A DNA stretch of 64,000 nucleotides from Algoriphagus formosus. GTDB lineage: Bacteria; Bacteroidota; Bacteroidia; Cytophagales; Cyclobacteriaceae. The stretch lies in the NCBI RefSeq assembly GCF_002807035.1, contig NZ_NIUC01000002.1:1579267-1643266 (forward strand), written 5' to 3'. The position numbers and the translations under genes are program-made. Below, piece after piece: positions 46,001 through 55,127 of this stretch (position 1 is the first letter of the stretch; the number at the start of each line of letters is the position of its first letter). Under the pieces are notes generated by a model. It had not been told where the DNA came from, did no database searches, and was given only the letters and a program-made list of their open reading frames with translations.

Positions 46001-46777
46001 ATCGGACTGATCCAAAGTGGTGAAGCTCTCTCCATCATATCGAATTACACCGATTCCACTAGACCCAAACCAGATATTGCCATCCCTGTCTTCCACCATC
46101 GAATAGATGACATCTTCGCCTATTTTGTCATAGCCGAAGTTTTCGAAAGTCTTTCCGTCGAATTTGCTGATTCCTCTGCCGACGGTTCCAAACCAAATAT
46201 TTCCCTTGGAATCCTCCAGCATGCTCCGGACTATATTACTGGCGAGGCCTTGATTTTCGGTGTATGTATAAAAGTCCAATCCATCAAATCGAGTCGCTCC
46301 TCCTCCATTGGTTCCAAACCAAATATGTCCTCTGGAGTCCACTAAGGCACTATTCACCCCATCCAAAGCGAGCCCATCGTCCGAAGTGTATTTTTTGAAC
46401 TGTGAAACTCCTCCTTCTCCTAAAAAAAACGGGTTGGAATCTTGGTCCAGAATCGGGTTCCCTTGCTCATCTCTAAGCATGGGAAGCATAGACCTTTTTT
46501 CATTGTTGGGCTTGTTGAAATTTCGGATTCTTGACTTTGGAAGGCTGCTAAAAGAGACTTTTATTTCCTTTGGCTGATTCCCTTCTTCCAAATCCGAAAG
46601 TCTTTGAATAGGAGCTTTTACTAGATCATCGGTTTTGGTAACAGTTTTTTTTGACTCTGATTGGCAACCAAGCACCAGAAAAAAGAGTCCGCCAAACACC
46701 AGGGCTTTTCCGTACTGGTTGAATTCTAAAAGTGGAATTTTTTCCAATTTTTCACTGAAAAAATTTTTGAATCTCAT
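43073..46777 (-). CDS. Propeller sensor histidine kinase (Reg_prop/Y_Y_Y type)
   Basis: 1234 residues. An N-terminal hydrophobic segment with LVLGC may be a lipobox-like signal or anchor. About 14 Reg_prop repeats (pattern GLAGNVVxSIxxDxxGNIWFGT...G.SRFDG) fill residues 110-760, enough for two seven-bladed propellers. A Y_Y_Y-type domain (about 790-890), a membrane segment (about 906-925), a coiled coil, HisKA with H992 ([12 protein letters not shown]) and HATPase ([19 protein letters not shown]) follow. Unlike many hybrid two-component systems it lacks a C-terminal receiver and AraC domain; separate receivers are encoded downstream. It is the first gene of the operon. Confidence 0.94.
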   Translation of the reverse strand: MRFKNFFSEKLEKIPLLEFNQYGKALVFGGLFFLVLGCQSESKKTVTKTDDLVKAPIQRLSDLEEGNQPKEIKVSFSSLPKSRIRNFNKPNNEKRSMLPMLRDEQGNPILDQDSNPFFLGEGGVSQFKKYTSDDGLALDGVNSALVDSRGHIWFGTNGGGATRFDGLDFYTYTENQGLASNIVRSMLEDSKGNIWFGTVGRGISKFDGKTFENFGYDKIGEDVIYSMVEDRDGNIWFGSSGIGVIRYDGESFTTLDQSDGLAGDVVISMAKDSEGNLWFGTNGDGLSRFDGNSFKTFTTEDGLPSDRIRAIYSDADGFLWIGTLGGGISKYDGKAFQNFNKADGLAGNVVRSIISDKNGQIWIATETGVSRFDGKRFISYTTEQGLAGNSVLDLAKDSQGNLWFCTDGGGVSRLDGLAFTSFTNQQGLAGNLVLSGLQDREGNHWFGTAGWGVSKYDGQSFTTLSSDQGISGDVIHAILEDETDRIWLGTGGDGVSIIEGDVVTIFDSQSGLPSDEILCLTQDRNGAIWMGTYDGVVRWKDEALTHYTTDQGIIGNEVLDIIEDQTGAIWFGAVDGGITRFDGEKFINFSMDQGLIDNAVLRLTEDELGNIWIGTGHGVSVLFVEDIKTLSESPDHLPNFLSIDTEQGLPDNVILQITDLPGPTISLGTNQGLAIFDFDPKADNPLQNLNIFNSETGYPVKDLTDGENALLLDRDGILWAGTGSVKNGLVRFDISQNESNQSQPKLLLKQIRLNEEIIPWQSLQNAEKVSPELLATDQLITIKRRLNPSEESNLSRRFKGVSFENVDGFFPIPQKLVLPYRHNQINIEYGTDELSKPDLIEYQYRLNGYESEWGPVLRRTSATFGNIQEGSYKFEVRARIKGPIEDQSGEWTEPISFSFTVLPPWYRSWWAYTIYTILFLSLIYPLHLYQRNRVLKAEREKAKERELAHAREIEKAYKDLESAHENLKSTQSQLIQAEKMASLGELTAGIAHEIQNPLNFVKNFSEVSHELVEEMYEEIESGDFEEARNIAKDVKENMDRIATHSMRADAIVKAMLQHSKASMGTKEPVDINMVADESIRLSYHGIRAKEKDFKGEYYKELSEKLPQPEVIRQEISRILINMCNNSFYAAQEKAKQSEDPDFIPKVKISTHKVKKGIEIKISDNGTGIPQDIIGKIFQPFFTTKPTGLGTGLGLSLSYDTIKSYQGEISVESQTGENSNTTFTIFLPVKPKKTT

Positions 46778-47073
46778 GGATTGATTTTAGTCCTTGCCCT
46801 ACTCTGACTTCTAGTAAAAAGAGAAAATAAGTCTTCTGTAAATTCTACAAAAAATCGCATACAAATTGCTGATTATGAGATTTAAAAACGTTTAATAATT
46901 GGGAAAATACAAAAACATTAACAGAAAAAATAGCTCCTTAAGCCTTTTCTTCTGCAATGGAGAAGATATATTCTCCGAAATTCATTTCCAGAGGTATTTC
47001 ATGTAAATCAATAGATGAAAATAGAAATTTTAAGCTACCTTTTTTCCAGAAATCAATTCAAAATGAGTCAGCT
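46778..47073. other. Divergent intergenic region before the tricorn-like protease
   Basis: 296 AT-rich bases between the propeller kinase and the S41 protease. An open frame continues upstream of the protease ATG to 46957 but has no signal-peptide logic. Promoters for both genes should be here. No strong box or hairpin was seen. Confidence 0.5.
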
Positions 47074-50000
47074 ATGAATTATAAAATTTCAGTTCTTACT
47101 TTATTGCTCTTTTCGCTTTTTATAAGGCCTACATCTGCTTTGCAGGAATCCACTCCAGGCTATTTCATGCATCCCGATGTACATGAAAATACGGTTGTTT
47201 TTGTAGCCGAAGGGGATATTTGGATGGCTCCACTTTCCGGGGGAATGGCCACTCGACTCACGACGCATCCCGGTGATGAGTCGGACCCCAAAATCTCTCC
47301 CGATGGTCAATGGGTCGCTTATGCGGCAAGCTACGAAGGCCCGACAGAGGTCTATGTGATGCCGATCTCCGGCGGCCTTCCCAAAAGACTGACTTACGAA
47401 CCTGCTGCTTCCATTCCCACAGCCTGGAAATCCGCGACGGAAGTGGCCTACACCACCAATCAGTATTCCACTTTGCCACGATTGCGCACCGTGGTGGTGG
47501 ATATGAATTCCAGAGAAAAAGAAATGCTTCCTCTGGAAATGGCAGCTGAGGGGAGCTTTGATCGAGACTCCGATACTTACTTTTTTGTGCGGCCTACTTA
47601 CCACAACAATGTAACCAAGCGATACAAGGGAGGGACAGCTCGCCAACTCTGGAAATATAGCGATGGAGCTCCTGAAGCCGTCAAGCTCACACAGAATTAC
47701 GATGGGGAAGATCATCATCCGGTATATCATGATGGAAGAGTTTACTTCATTTCTTCTCGCGATGGCATTCAGAATGTCTGGTCGATGAAGACCGATGGCT
47801 CGGATATTCAGCAGCACACCAAGGAAGAATCTTATGATGTCCGAGAGTATTCTCTTTCAGGAAATAAGTTGGTCTATCGCTCAGGCGCCGATTTGTACCA
47901 GATGAGTTTGGGACAGGGATCATCCGAAAAAATTGCCATTCGATTGGTTTCAGATTTTGATCAGCTACGGGAAAAATGGGTGGATAACCCAGCTTCCTAC
48001 ATCACTAATATTTCGGTTTCTAACGACGGGGAAAAGGTTGCTTTGACTGCTCGGGGCCGGGTTTTTGTCTTTCCAGCAAAAGAAGGGCGAATGCTTCGCC
48101 TGAGCCGAAAAGATGGAGTTCGCTATCGTGATGCTGTTTTCACTACAGATTCCAAGGATATTTTGACCTTTTCGGATGAAAGTGGAGAATTTGAAATCCA
48201 TCAATATTCCGGTTTGGGTTTGGACCAAGGCAAGCAATTGACGGATAACGGCACCACACTGCGATTCAACATAACTCCATCGCCGGATGGAAAGTGGCTG
48301 GCTTGGACCGATCTGAATAATGACCTTTGGATTCGTAATCTTTCCACGGGAAAAGCCGTCAAAGCCAATCTCACAGATGAGGACTTGCATGGTAGCATGG
48401 CTTGGTCTCCCGATAGTCAATGGCTAGCCTTTGGGCAGGCTGCTTCCAATACTTTTACTCAGCTATTTGTATTTAATCCATCTTCTGGGAAGCGGGTGAC
48501 GCTAACTTCTGATCGGACCAACAGCCTCAACCCACAATGGAGTGCAGATGGGAACTGGATTTATTTCCTCTCTGACAGGAACTTCGAAACCAAGGTGGGT
48601 AGTCCTTGGGGGCAGCGACAGCCAGAGCCTTTCTGGGAAAAGCAGATGAAGATTTACCACATTCCTTTGCAGAAGGGCTTGATTTCTCCTTTCACTCCCA
48701 AAAACGAACTGAAAGCGGAAGAGAAGAAATCTGAAGGTCCAGTGACAGTAACCATTGATGAAGAGGGACTGATGGAGCGAGTGCAGGAGGTTCCTGTGCC
48801 AGCTGGAAATTATAAAAATCTGATCGTGACGGATAAGGCTTTGTATTACCATCGAGTAGGTCCGGGCCCAGGTATTTATTATGGCGGCGGGGCATCCAAT
48901 GATGATGAGCCTGCCTTGATGATGACTCCGATTTCGGATAAAGCTGAGCAGAAAGTTTTCGCAGACAAAATCAACAGCTATGCGGTCTCAGCCAACAACA
49001 AATACGCTTTGCTAAGACAAGGTTCCAATCATTTTTTGGTGGAATTGGGGACTTCACCCGTTTCTGATTTATCAAAAAATAGATTGGATCTGAGTGGCTG
49101 GAAATTCAGCATAGACCCTCGGGAAGATTGGAGGCAAATCTATACCGACGCCTGGCGCATGGAGCGGGATTATTTCTACGATGCAGGGATGCATGGGGTA
49201 GATTGGGATAAAATGCATGAAAAATACATGCCTTTGGTGGATCGGGTGACAACCCGAAATGAGCTTTCGGATGTGATTGGTGAGTTGATCGGCGAACTCT
49301 CTGTTCTGCACACCTCCGTACGAGGAGGAGATACCCGAGATGGAGATGATAATATTCAGTTTGGAATGCTGGGAGGGCTTTTCTCCAAAACCAATAATGG
49401 CTATCAAATCGACTATATTTTCCAAAGCGATCCAGACTATCCGGATGAGAAATCACCTTTGAGCCATCCCGCTTATGGAATTCAGGAAGGTGATGTGATC
49501 ACGCATATTGATGGGACGTCTGTTTTAGAAGTGGAGGATATGCAGGTATTGTTTCGTGACAAAGCTGGCAAGCAAGTTCGGATAGCAGTAGCTGGAAAAG
49601 GAGATCACATCATTTATCCCATGAGTTCTCGGCAGGAGAGTAACCTCCGCTACAACGATTGGGAATATACCCGGAGACTGGAAACCGAAGCTAAATCCGA
49701 CGGGGATATAGGATACGTCCACTTGCGAGCCATGACTTCTGGTGACATTGGACAGTGGTATCGGGATTTCTATCCGCAGTTTAAGAAGAAAGGCTTGGTC
49801 ATCGATGTGCGCCACAATCGAGGAGGAAATATTGATTCTTTTATCTTGGAAAAACTTATTCGCGAGGCTTTCTTTTACTGGAAGAGCCGAACAGGAGAGC
49901 CCTACTGGAATATGAATTATGCATTCCGAGGACATTTGGTCTTGCTGGTGGATGAGTTTACTGCTTCCGATGGGGAGGCATTTGCCGAAGGCTTCAGAAG

Positions 50001-50349
50001 GTTAGGTTTGGGCAAAGCAATCGGAGCTAGGACCTGGGGAGGTGAAGTTTGGCTTTCCGGAGTGAATACCCTTTCGGATAATGGTATTGCGAGGGCTCCG
50101 ATGAATGGGGTGTATGGAGTCGTTGGTGGAGACACCAACGACGGCGAGAATGTCGAATGGCTGATCGAAGGGGTTGGTTTTATTCCGGATATCGAAGTGA
50201 TCAATCTGCCTAAGGCGACTTTCGAAGGAAAAGATGCTCAGTTGGATGCTGCGATTGAGCATCTGAAAGAGTTGATCCAAAAGGATCCTAGGGATGTTCC
50301 AGCGCCTCCGGCTTATCCGGATTTGAGTTTTAAGAATGGTCGGAATTAA
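47074..50349 (+). CDS. Tricorn-like S41 family protease with PD40 propeller
   Basis: 1091 residues from the ATG at 47074, which gives a clean signal peptide (MNYKISVLTLLLFSLF...). The N-terminal half has PD40 propeller repeats (ISPDGQWVAYAAS, SPDSQWLAFG), then the core with SVLHTSVRGGD, a PDZ domain (GIQEGDVITHIDGTSVLE), and the S41 catalytic region RHNRGGNIDSF / DEFTASDGEAFAEGFRRLG with the nucleophile Ser. Tricorn relatives degrade peptides. The signal peptide puts this one outside the cytoplasm. Confidence 0.94.
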   Translation: MNYKISVLTLLLFSLFIRPTSALQESTPGYFMHPDVHENTVVFVAEGDIWMAPLSGGMATRLTTHPGDESDPKISPDGQWVAYAASYEGPTEVYVMPISGGLPKRLTYEPAASIPTAWKSATEVAYTTNQYSTLPRLRTVVVDMNSREKEMLPLEMAAEGSFDRDSDTYFFVRPTYHNNVTKRYKGGTARQLWKYSDGAPEAVKLTQNYDGEDHHPVYHDGRVYFISSRDGIQNVWSMKTDGSDIQQHTKEESYDVREYSLSGNKLVYRSGADLYQMSLGQGSSEKIAIRLVSDFDQLREKWVDNPASYITNISVSNDGEKVALTARGRVFVFPAKEGRMLRLSRKDGVRYRDAVFTTDSKDILTFSDESGEFEIHQYSGLGLDQGKQLTDNGTTLRFNITPSPDGKWLAWTDLNNDLWIRNLSTGKAVKANLTDEDLHGSMAWSPDSQWLAFGQAASNTFTQLFVFNPSSGKRVTLTSDRTNSLNPQWSADGNWIYFLSDRNFETKVGSPWGQRQPEPFWEKQMKIYHIPLQKGLISPFTPKNELKAEEKKSEGPVTVTIDEEGLMERVQEVPVPAGNYKNLIVTDKALYYHRVGPGPGIYYGGGASNDDEPALMMTPISDKAEQKVFADKINSYAVSANNKYALLRQGSNHFLVELGTSPVSDLSKNRLDLSGWKFSIDPREDWRQIYTDAWRMERDYFYDAGMHGVDWDKMHEKYMPLVDRVTTRNELSDVIGELIGELSVLHTSVRGGDTRDGDDNIQFGMLGGLFSKTNNGYQIDYIFQSDPDYPDEKSPLSHPAYGIQEGDVITHIDGTSVLEVEDMQVLFRDKAGKQVRIAVAGKGDHIIYPMSSRQESNLRYNDWEYTRRLETEAKSDGDIGYVHLRAMTSGDIGQWYRDFYPQFKKKGLVIDVRHNRGGNIDSFILEKLIREAFFYWKSRTGEPYWNMNYAFRGHLVLLVDEFTASDGEAFAEGFRRLGLGKAIGARTWGGEVWLSGVNTLSDNGIARAPMNGVYGVVGGDTNDGENVEWLIEGVGFIPDIEVINLPKATFEGKDAQLDAAIEHLKELIQKDPRDVPAPPAYPDLSFKNGRN

Positions 50350-50391
50350 ACGGTGCCACTAGCTTTTAATCCAAAAGTTTAGAAATAAAAA

Positions 50392-50433
50392 AAGACCAGC
50401 TAATCTCTTCAATTCTGAAGGATTGCTGGTCTT
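50392..50433. terminator. Hairpin terminator between convergent genes
   Basis: AAGACCAGC and GCTGGTCTT form a perfect 9-bp stem with an inner partial stem (TAATC/GGATT). The A-rich left flank gives a T-run for minus-strand transcripts. The right side has a weaker T-run for the plus strand. It can serve both flanking genes. Confidence 0.75.
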
Positions 50434-50465
50434 CTTGATTTTAAATCAGGCTAAATTTTTTTCTT

Positions 50466-52922
50466 TTAATCCAACATCCCCCGAAGAACTTTCCTTGCTT
50501 CCTCAAATCGATTCATCATACGATTCATCTCGATTTCACCGTATGCTTGTCTGGCGATTTTTTCCGATGCATCAATAGCTCGAATGAGGTCCGCCGCCGC
50601 AGTTTTTTTGGAAGCAGGGTCAGTACTGCCAATGGATTCTATCCAGATTGGCGAACTGTGTGCAAAAGGTCTGGCATGCATACTTGGCCAAGAATCTTCT
50701 CTGATTTCGCTGGCATAGGCACGGATTGCTACCCAGCCTCCTTCGGGAAGAGTTACTTTCCCTTGATATTCTCGGGTTTCACCGGCTTTGACTCCCTCCA
50801 ATTTTTCCACGATCTCTCCATTTACGATTAACTCAACTACATCAATATCATTGGTGCTAGCTAAAGTAGCGGACCAGTCTTGTTTTCCGCTCGAAACTAC
50901 ATCGCCGGGTTTGGCATTTTCACCCATTTGGAAAAGTAGGGCAGGGCCGGTGGTCACAAATCCTTTTCCGGCCATTGCTGCATCCAAAACGGCTTCGGTA
51001 CTCATTTCAGTTCCTTCCAAGCGAACATAATTTCGGCCAGTACCCACCGCCATCGTACGATGAAAATCCACCCACATATCCGTGCCTGACATAGCCGCTA
51101 CAGGACGGCCGATGTTCAGAAGGCGATACCACACATGGCTATTTCCCAATGGGCTAGTCCAGGCGCAGACCATTTCCAAACCAATTCGATCGGCTAATAC
51201 CGCATCAGAAATAAGCTCGATAGGAATGGGGCCACTTTCGAGTTGCTCAAAAGGATCGGAGTCAATCTCTATGGGATGCACATAAGTAGTGAAAGCATCA
51301 TGTTGATCTGCAAAATCGATGACCTCCCCATTGCTTCGATTGGGATCTCCGAGTTTGGGGTTGTTAGGTCCCCAAAACCAAGGTGCATATGCTTTATCTG
51401 TTCCCATTAAGCTGACATGACCGTGAAAGTGAGAACGCACTTCTTGCCCTTGAGCGACAATTCGACCATTCTTTTCGGTTTCCTTTCCAATTATCGATGC
51501 ATCAATTCTTCTTTCCCAGCGATTCCAAGACATAGGTGCTAGGAGGTCCAGATTTTCTCCCTCCAAAGCTTGAAGCGCGTCCTGGTGAGTTGCCCGATGA
51601 TGCCCGTCTCCATTCAGGTGGACATGGTGATCTGCCGATACATATCCTGCAGCTTTAGCATCCCAAATCGCACTGATGCTAAGGGTAACTTCGCTTGATT
51701 GCCCATCTTGAATCTGTACCATGGATTTTACAGATGGCGTCATGGGGCCTTGAACACCTGTTATTTGATAATTTCCGACTGGAATTGGAAAGCTTGATTC
51801 TCCTTCCAGATAAAAATAATGACGGCCCGTTTGAGGGTCTACATAAGTGGCATTTTCATGTGAAGCTACAGGATAACCGTCCTCTCTTATGATGGAAATT
51901 CTTGCTGTGATAGGCTGGCCAGAGTCATCGACCACTTTGACATTCAAGGTTCCTGTTGTTTCTCCCAAGTCCCAATTCTGAATTTTCACCTCTTCGGCCA
52001 CTCCTCCATAAGTAGGGATTTGCATCAGTCGAAATTGTCGTTTTTCATCCAGTTCGACGAAATAAATCATCTCCCCATCAGCGCTAAATGCTGGAGTCAA
52101 GGCAAAAGGGTTTCCATCGGTTAGTCTGTGCTTCACTCGAGGATCATCCAAGTCCATGGTCCAGAGGTGGTAGTCATTGTCTATGGGAGCGCTGTAGACA
52201 ATGAGACGCTGAGCTGGATGGGAATCCGCAGTCAAATGATAGGTCAATGTCTGTGCAAGGGCGATGGTGTCTGTATTACTTTCAAAGTTTCTAATTCTGA
52301 GTACCCGGTGGGCACCACTACCATGCAGGTACATCAAGCTATTGCCATCCGGTAGACTTCTTGAGTTTCGCTCCACTTGACGAAGCTCGGTCAATGGCTC
52401 ATCCATGGCAGAAGAAAGGTGATATCTGCGGAGATTGAGCGAACCGGTTTTTCCAGAGGTGTAATAGATCCATTCTCCATCCGCAGAAAATTCAGGATCC
52501 AGTTCAATGGTTTCAGTATCAATTCTTTTTTCCTCGCCGCTAGCTAAGTCTCGGATGATGATAGCTGTATTTTTCCCCTCATCTCTCACAAAAGTCAACT
52601 TATTGCCATCTGGGGACCATCTCGGCCGGGAGTCTATCCCTGGACCTTTTGTAAGTCGGGCAGCCGTTCCAGTCCCCAAATTGAGATTCCAGATCCAGCC
52701 TCTGGCAGCGAAAGCTAGATGTTTGCCATCGGGGGCAGGAGCCGGATCTGTGGGACCGTGTGCAAGAATCGGAAGTTCATGCTCTTCTAAATAGACATGA
52801 TGTCCAAAGTCATCGAGTTTCGCATAATGATTATACCATTGTGCGGAAGCAATACCGAGGGTTAATAGTTGTATTATTACAGCTAGTGCAAGGGATGCAA
52901 GAATTGAGTTTAGGTAGCGCAT
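50466..52922 (-). CDS. PD40 propeller-CehA/McbA (PHP-type) metallohydrolase fusion
   Basis: 818 residues from the ATG at 52922; the longer frame begins with TTG. After a signal peptide, residues about 45-320 carry PD40 repeats (RWSPDGNKLTFVRD, FSADGEWIYYTS). A short carboxypeptidase-regulatory-like segment follows. The CehA-type metal domain then has YVSADHHVHLNGDGHHRATH, YVHPIEID and SGTDMWVDFHRTM. CehA relatives hydrolyse ester or phosphate bonds; the substrate here is unknown. Confidence 0.88.
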   Translation of the reverse strand: MRYLNSILASLALAVIIQLLTLGIASAQWYNHYAKLDDFGHHVYLEEHELPILAHGPTDPAPAPDGKHLAFAARGWIWNLNLGTGTAARLTKGPGIDSRPRWSPDGNKLTFVRDEGKNTAIIIRDLASGEEKRIDTETIELDPEFSADGEWIYYTSGKTGSLNLRRYHLSSAMDEPLTELRQVERNSRSLPDGNSLMYLHGSGAHRVLRIRNFESNTDTIALAQTLTYHLTADSHPAQRLIVYSAPIDNDYHLWTMDLDDPRVKHRLTDGNPFALTPAFSADGEMIYFVELDEKRQFRLMQIPTYGGVAEEVKIQNWDLGETTGTLNVKVVDDSGQPITARISIIREDGYPVASHENATYVDPQTGRHYFYLEGESSFPIPVGNYQITGVQGPMTPSVKSMVQIQDGQSSEVTLSISAIWDAKAAGYVSADHHVHLNGDGHHRATHQDALQALEGENLDLLAPMSWNRWERRIDASIIGKETEKNGRIVAQGQEVRSHFHGHVSLMGTDKAYAPWFWGPNNPKLGDPNRSNGEVIDFADQHDAFTTYVHPIEIDSDPFEQLESGPIPIELISDAVLADRIGLEMVCAWTSPLGNSHVWYRLLNIGRPVAAMSGTDMWVDFHRTMAVGTGRNYVRLEGTEMSTEAVLDAAMAGKGFVTTGPALLFQMGENAKPGDVVSSGKQDWSATLASTNDIDVVELIVNGEIVEKLEGVKAGETREYQGKVTLPEGGWVAIRAYASEIREDSWPSMHARPFAHSSPIWIESIGSTDPASKKTAAADLIRAIDASEKIARQAYGEIEMNRMMNRFEEARKVLRGMLD

Positions 52923-53021
52923 TATTTCTATGAATGGGACTTTTGTGAAGGACTGGTCGAAAGCCAATGCCTATCAATAAGTAAAATGAGGCCCTATTGA
53001 GAGCTTAATGATGTTCTTTAC

Positions 53022-53954
53022 CTATTGCTCTTCCAATTTCAAAAATCTAGCTGCATTTCCATAAAATATTCCTTCTTTATCTTCCTCCGTCAAGAAGTCC
53101 AAGCTTTCCAGAAACTCTATGGATTTTTCGATGGCGTAGGGCCAGATCATTTGGTCGGAGCCAAACATGACTCGGTCCAGGTAACCGGCATGCTTGATAT
53201 TTCGGAGAAAATCCGTCACGTATCTCTGGGTATTTGGCTCCACCCAGAGCAATACTGCGATATCTGTATAAAGTTGTGGATAGTAGGCCATCAATCGAAT
53301 GGCATGCTCCGGCCAGTCTTCCCCTCCGGCATGCATCAGATAGACTCGGAGTTTGGGATACTTGACCAATACATCTTCGATCAGGTAAGGATCTCCTAAG
53401 GCCAGTCTTGCTTTTGGAGACCAAGAGTAAGTACCTCCCGGGTCTCCACCGCCGGTATGTACCGCCACCGGGATATCATATTTTTCGCAAATTTCAAGGT
53501 AAGGCTGCCAAATAGAGTCGCTCAAGGTAGTACCGCTGTAGTAAGGGCCAAGTTCTCCGAAAATCTCAATTTCACCGGCTTGGACCATTTCCTCAAATTT
53601 GACAATGTCAATTCCGTAATCGTCCGGTAAAAAACTCAGAATACCTCGAATTACCCGATTGTCTTTATCGCGTTTTTTCCAGTTTTTCACACTTTCAGGG
53701 TTCCCACTGACTGCAGCTTTGACAATATTGAAACGCTCCATAGCTGCAAAGGTCTCAAGAAGATGCTCTTCGGCATTCGCTGAACCCTTTACCCCATAAT
53801 GATCTGTAGCAGAAGGTTCCCGCACACCAAAATCACTTTCGGTGTAGGAGTGAATGTGCATATCGATGATTTTTCTTTGTGAAAAAGCTTCCTGAAAGGA
53901 TATTCCTACTAAGAAAATTAATATAAATGTTCTTTTCATGGGTGTGTGATTCAT
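53022..53954 (-). CDS. Secreted amidohydrolase (amidohydrolase-2 type)
   Basis: 310 residues. The ATG at 53954 overlaps the upstream stop (ATGA); an ATG five codons in would also give a signal peptide. The TIM barrel has DMHIHSYTESDF (HxH), PVAVHTGGGDP, YLMHAGGEDW and VMFGSDQMIWP (metal-binding Asp). The family includes decarboxylases and hydrolases; the reaction is unknown. It is coupled to the P1 peptidase gene. Confidence 0.9.
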   Translation of the reverse strand: MNHTPMKRTFILIFLVGISFQEAFSQRKIIDMHIHSYTESDFGVREPSATDHYGVKGSANAEEHLLETFAAMERFNIVKAAVSGNPESVKNWKKRDKDNRVIRGILSFLPDDYGIDIVKFEEMVQAGEIEIFGELGPYYSGTTLSDSIWQPYLEICEKYDIPVAVHTGGGDPGGTYSWSPKARLALGDPYLIEDVLVKYPKLRVYLMHAGGEDWPEHAIRLMAYYPQLYTDIAVLLWVEPNTQRYVTDFLRNIKHAGYLDRVMFGSDQMIWPYAIEKSIEFLESLDFLTEEDKEGIFYGNAARFLKLEEQ

Positions 53955-55120
53955 GGATTGATTCTCCCGTATTTCTTTAAAAGTTCAATGACCTCGTCTT
54001 CCGGTAACTCATAGACTGTGGTGTTATTTTTTCCTACCATTGTTTCTGCAGCCACCAAGGCATTCAAAATCGACTCTTCTGTAGCCTGTGCCACTGCTTC
54101 GAAAAGTGAAGAAATCTTATCATTAGGGATCATGGTCAGTTGCTGCGTATCCAAACGGTTTGCAGCTCCAGAGTTGGCAGTAGAAAAAGCGATGAATATG
54201 TCTCCTGAGCCATTTCCTCCATAGCCGCCCACTCTACTTATCCCTATCGGAACTCGGCGTGCCAATCGCTTTAATTGATGGGGAAGAAGGGGTGCGTCTG
54301 TAGCGACGATCACAATGATGGAACCCCGCTCTTCTTGGCGTTTTAATGGATCCAAAAGAATCTGACGGTCCGAAATCTCCTTTCCAACTGGCACTCCTGC
54401 TATGGTCAAGCTCTCTCGTGTACCGTAATTTGCCTGCACCAAAACACCCAGGGTGTAGGTGGTATTATTGATGATGACTTCACGGGAAGAGGTTCCGATT
54501 CCTCCTTTAAATTGATGACAAATCATCCCTGTTCCTCCTCCGACATTTCCCTCCTCAACAGGCCCTGACTTGGCATTATCCAAGGCTGAAAAAACATGTT
54601 CTTTTTTGACGTGAAAGCCGTTGATGTCGTTCAAGTCTCCATCGTAGGTTTCAGCAACTACCGGCAAAGCCCAAAATACATCAGGTTCATCGGGTAGCGG
54701 GTCAAAATGATTGTTTTCAAACTCCCATTCCACCACGGCATCCCTCACTATCCCTACGCTATGGGTATTGGTAATGGCTATCGGCCCTTCCAAAAAACCC
54801 GATTCTTCCACCCAAGTAGTTCCTGTCATTTCTCCATTGCCGTTGAGGCTGTACCAACCTGCGAAAACAGGATCGTATTGCTTTCCTCTTGGGAAAATTG
54901 CTGTCACGCCTGTTCTTACAGGACCTTCTCCCACTATCAATTCACCTTCTCCCGAAATCAAGGTCGTGTGCCCCACTTCAACCCCTTTGACATCAGTGAT
55001 GGCATTGAGTTTCCCAGGATTACCATCCAGAGGAATTCCCAAATCTCTGGCTCGGGGCTTTTGGGCATAGCTAAAGGAAAAAGCAAATGAGAATAAGAGG
55101 ACTACAAAAATTCTTTTCAT
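53951..55120 (-). CDS. P1 family (DmpA/BapA-type) aminopeptidase, secreted
   Basis: 389 residues from the ATG at 55120; a longer frame would run into the DUF2306 gene. A signal peptide (cleavage near SYAQ) is followed by RARDLGIPLDGNPGKLNAIT and VEVGHTTL, typical of the family. The self-cleavage site is GGIGTSSREV, where a Gly-Thr/Ser bond is cut to free the N-terminal nucleophile. These enzymes remove N-terminal D- or beta-amino acids from peptides. It overlaps the amidohydrolase by 4 nt. Confidence 0.92.
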   Translation of the reverse strand: MKRIFVVLLFSFAFSFSYAQKPRARDLGIPLDGNPGKLNAITDVKGVEVGHTTLISGEGELIVGEGPVRTGVTAIFPRGKQYDPVFAGWYSLNGNGEMTGTTWVEESGFLEGPIAITNTHSVGIVRDAVVEWEFENNHFDPLPDEPDVFWALPVVAETYDGDLNDINGFHVKKEHVFSALDNAKSGPVEEGNVGGGTGMICHQFKGGIGTSSREVIINNTTYTLGVLVQANYGTRESLTIAGVPVGKEISDRQILLDPLKRQEERGSIIVIVATDAPLLPHQLKRLARRVPIGISRVGGYGGNGSGDIFIAFSTANSGAANRLDTQQLTMIPNDKISSLFEAVAQATEESILNALVAAETMVGKNNTTVYELPEDEVIELLKKYGRINP

Positions 55121-55127
55121 TATTGAT

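Noticed and set aside
46957-47073. 39-codon N-terminal extension of the S41 protease
   Set aside because: The internal ATG at 47074 starts a proper signal peptide; the extension would bury it.
47101-47817. Long open frame on the minus strand opposite the S41 protease
   Set aside because: It is antisense to a strongly supported gene, has no signal, motif or family-like sequence, and reflects codon bias of the real frame.
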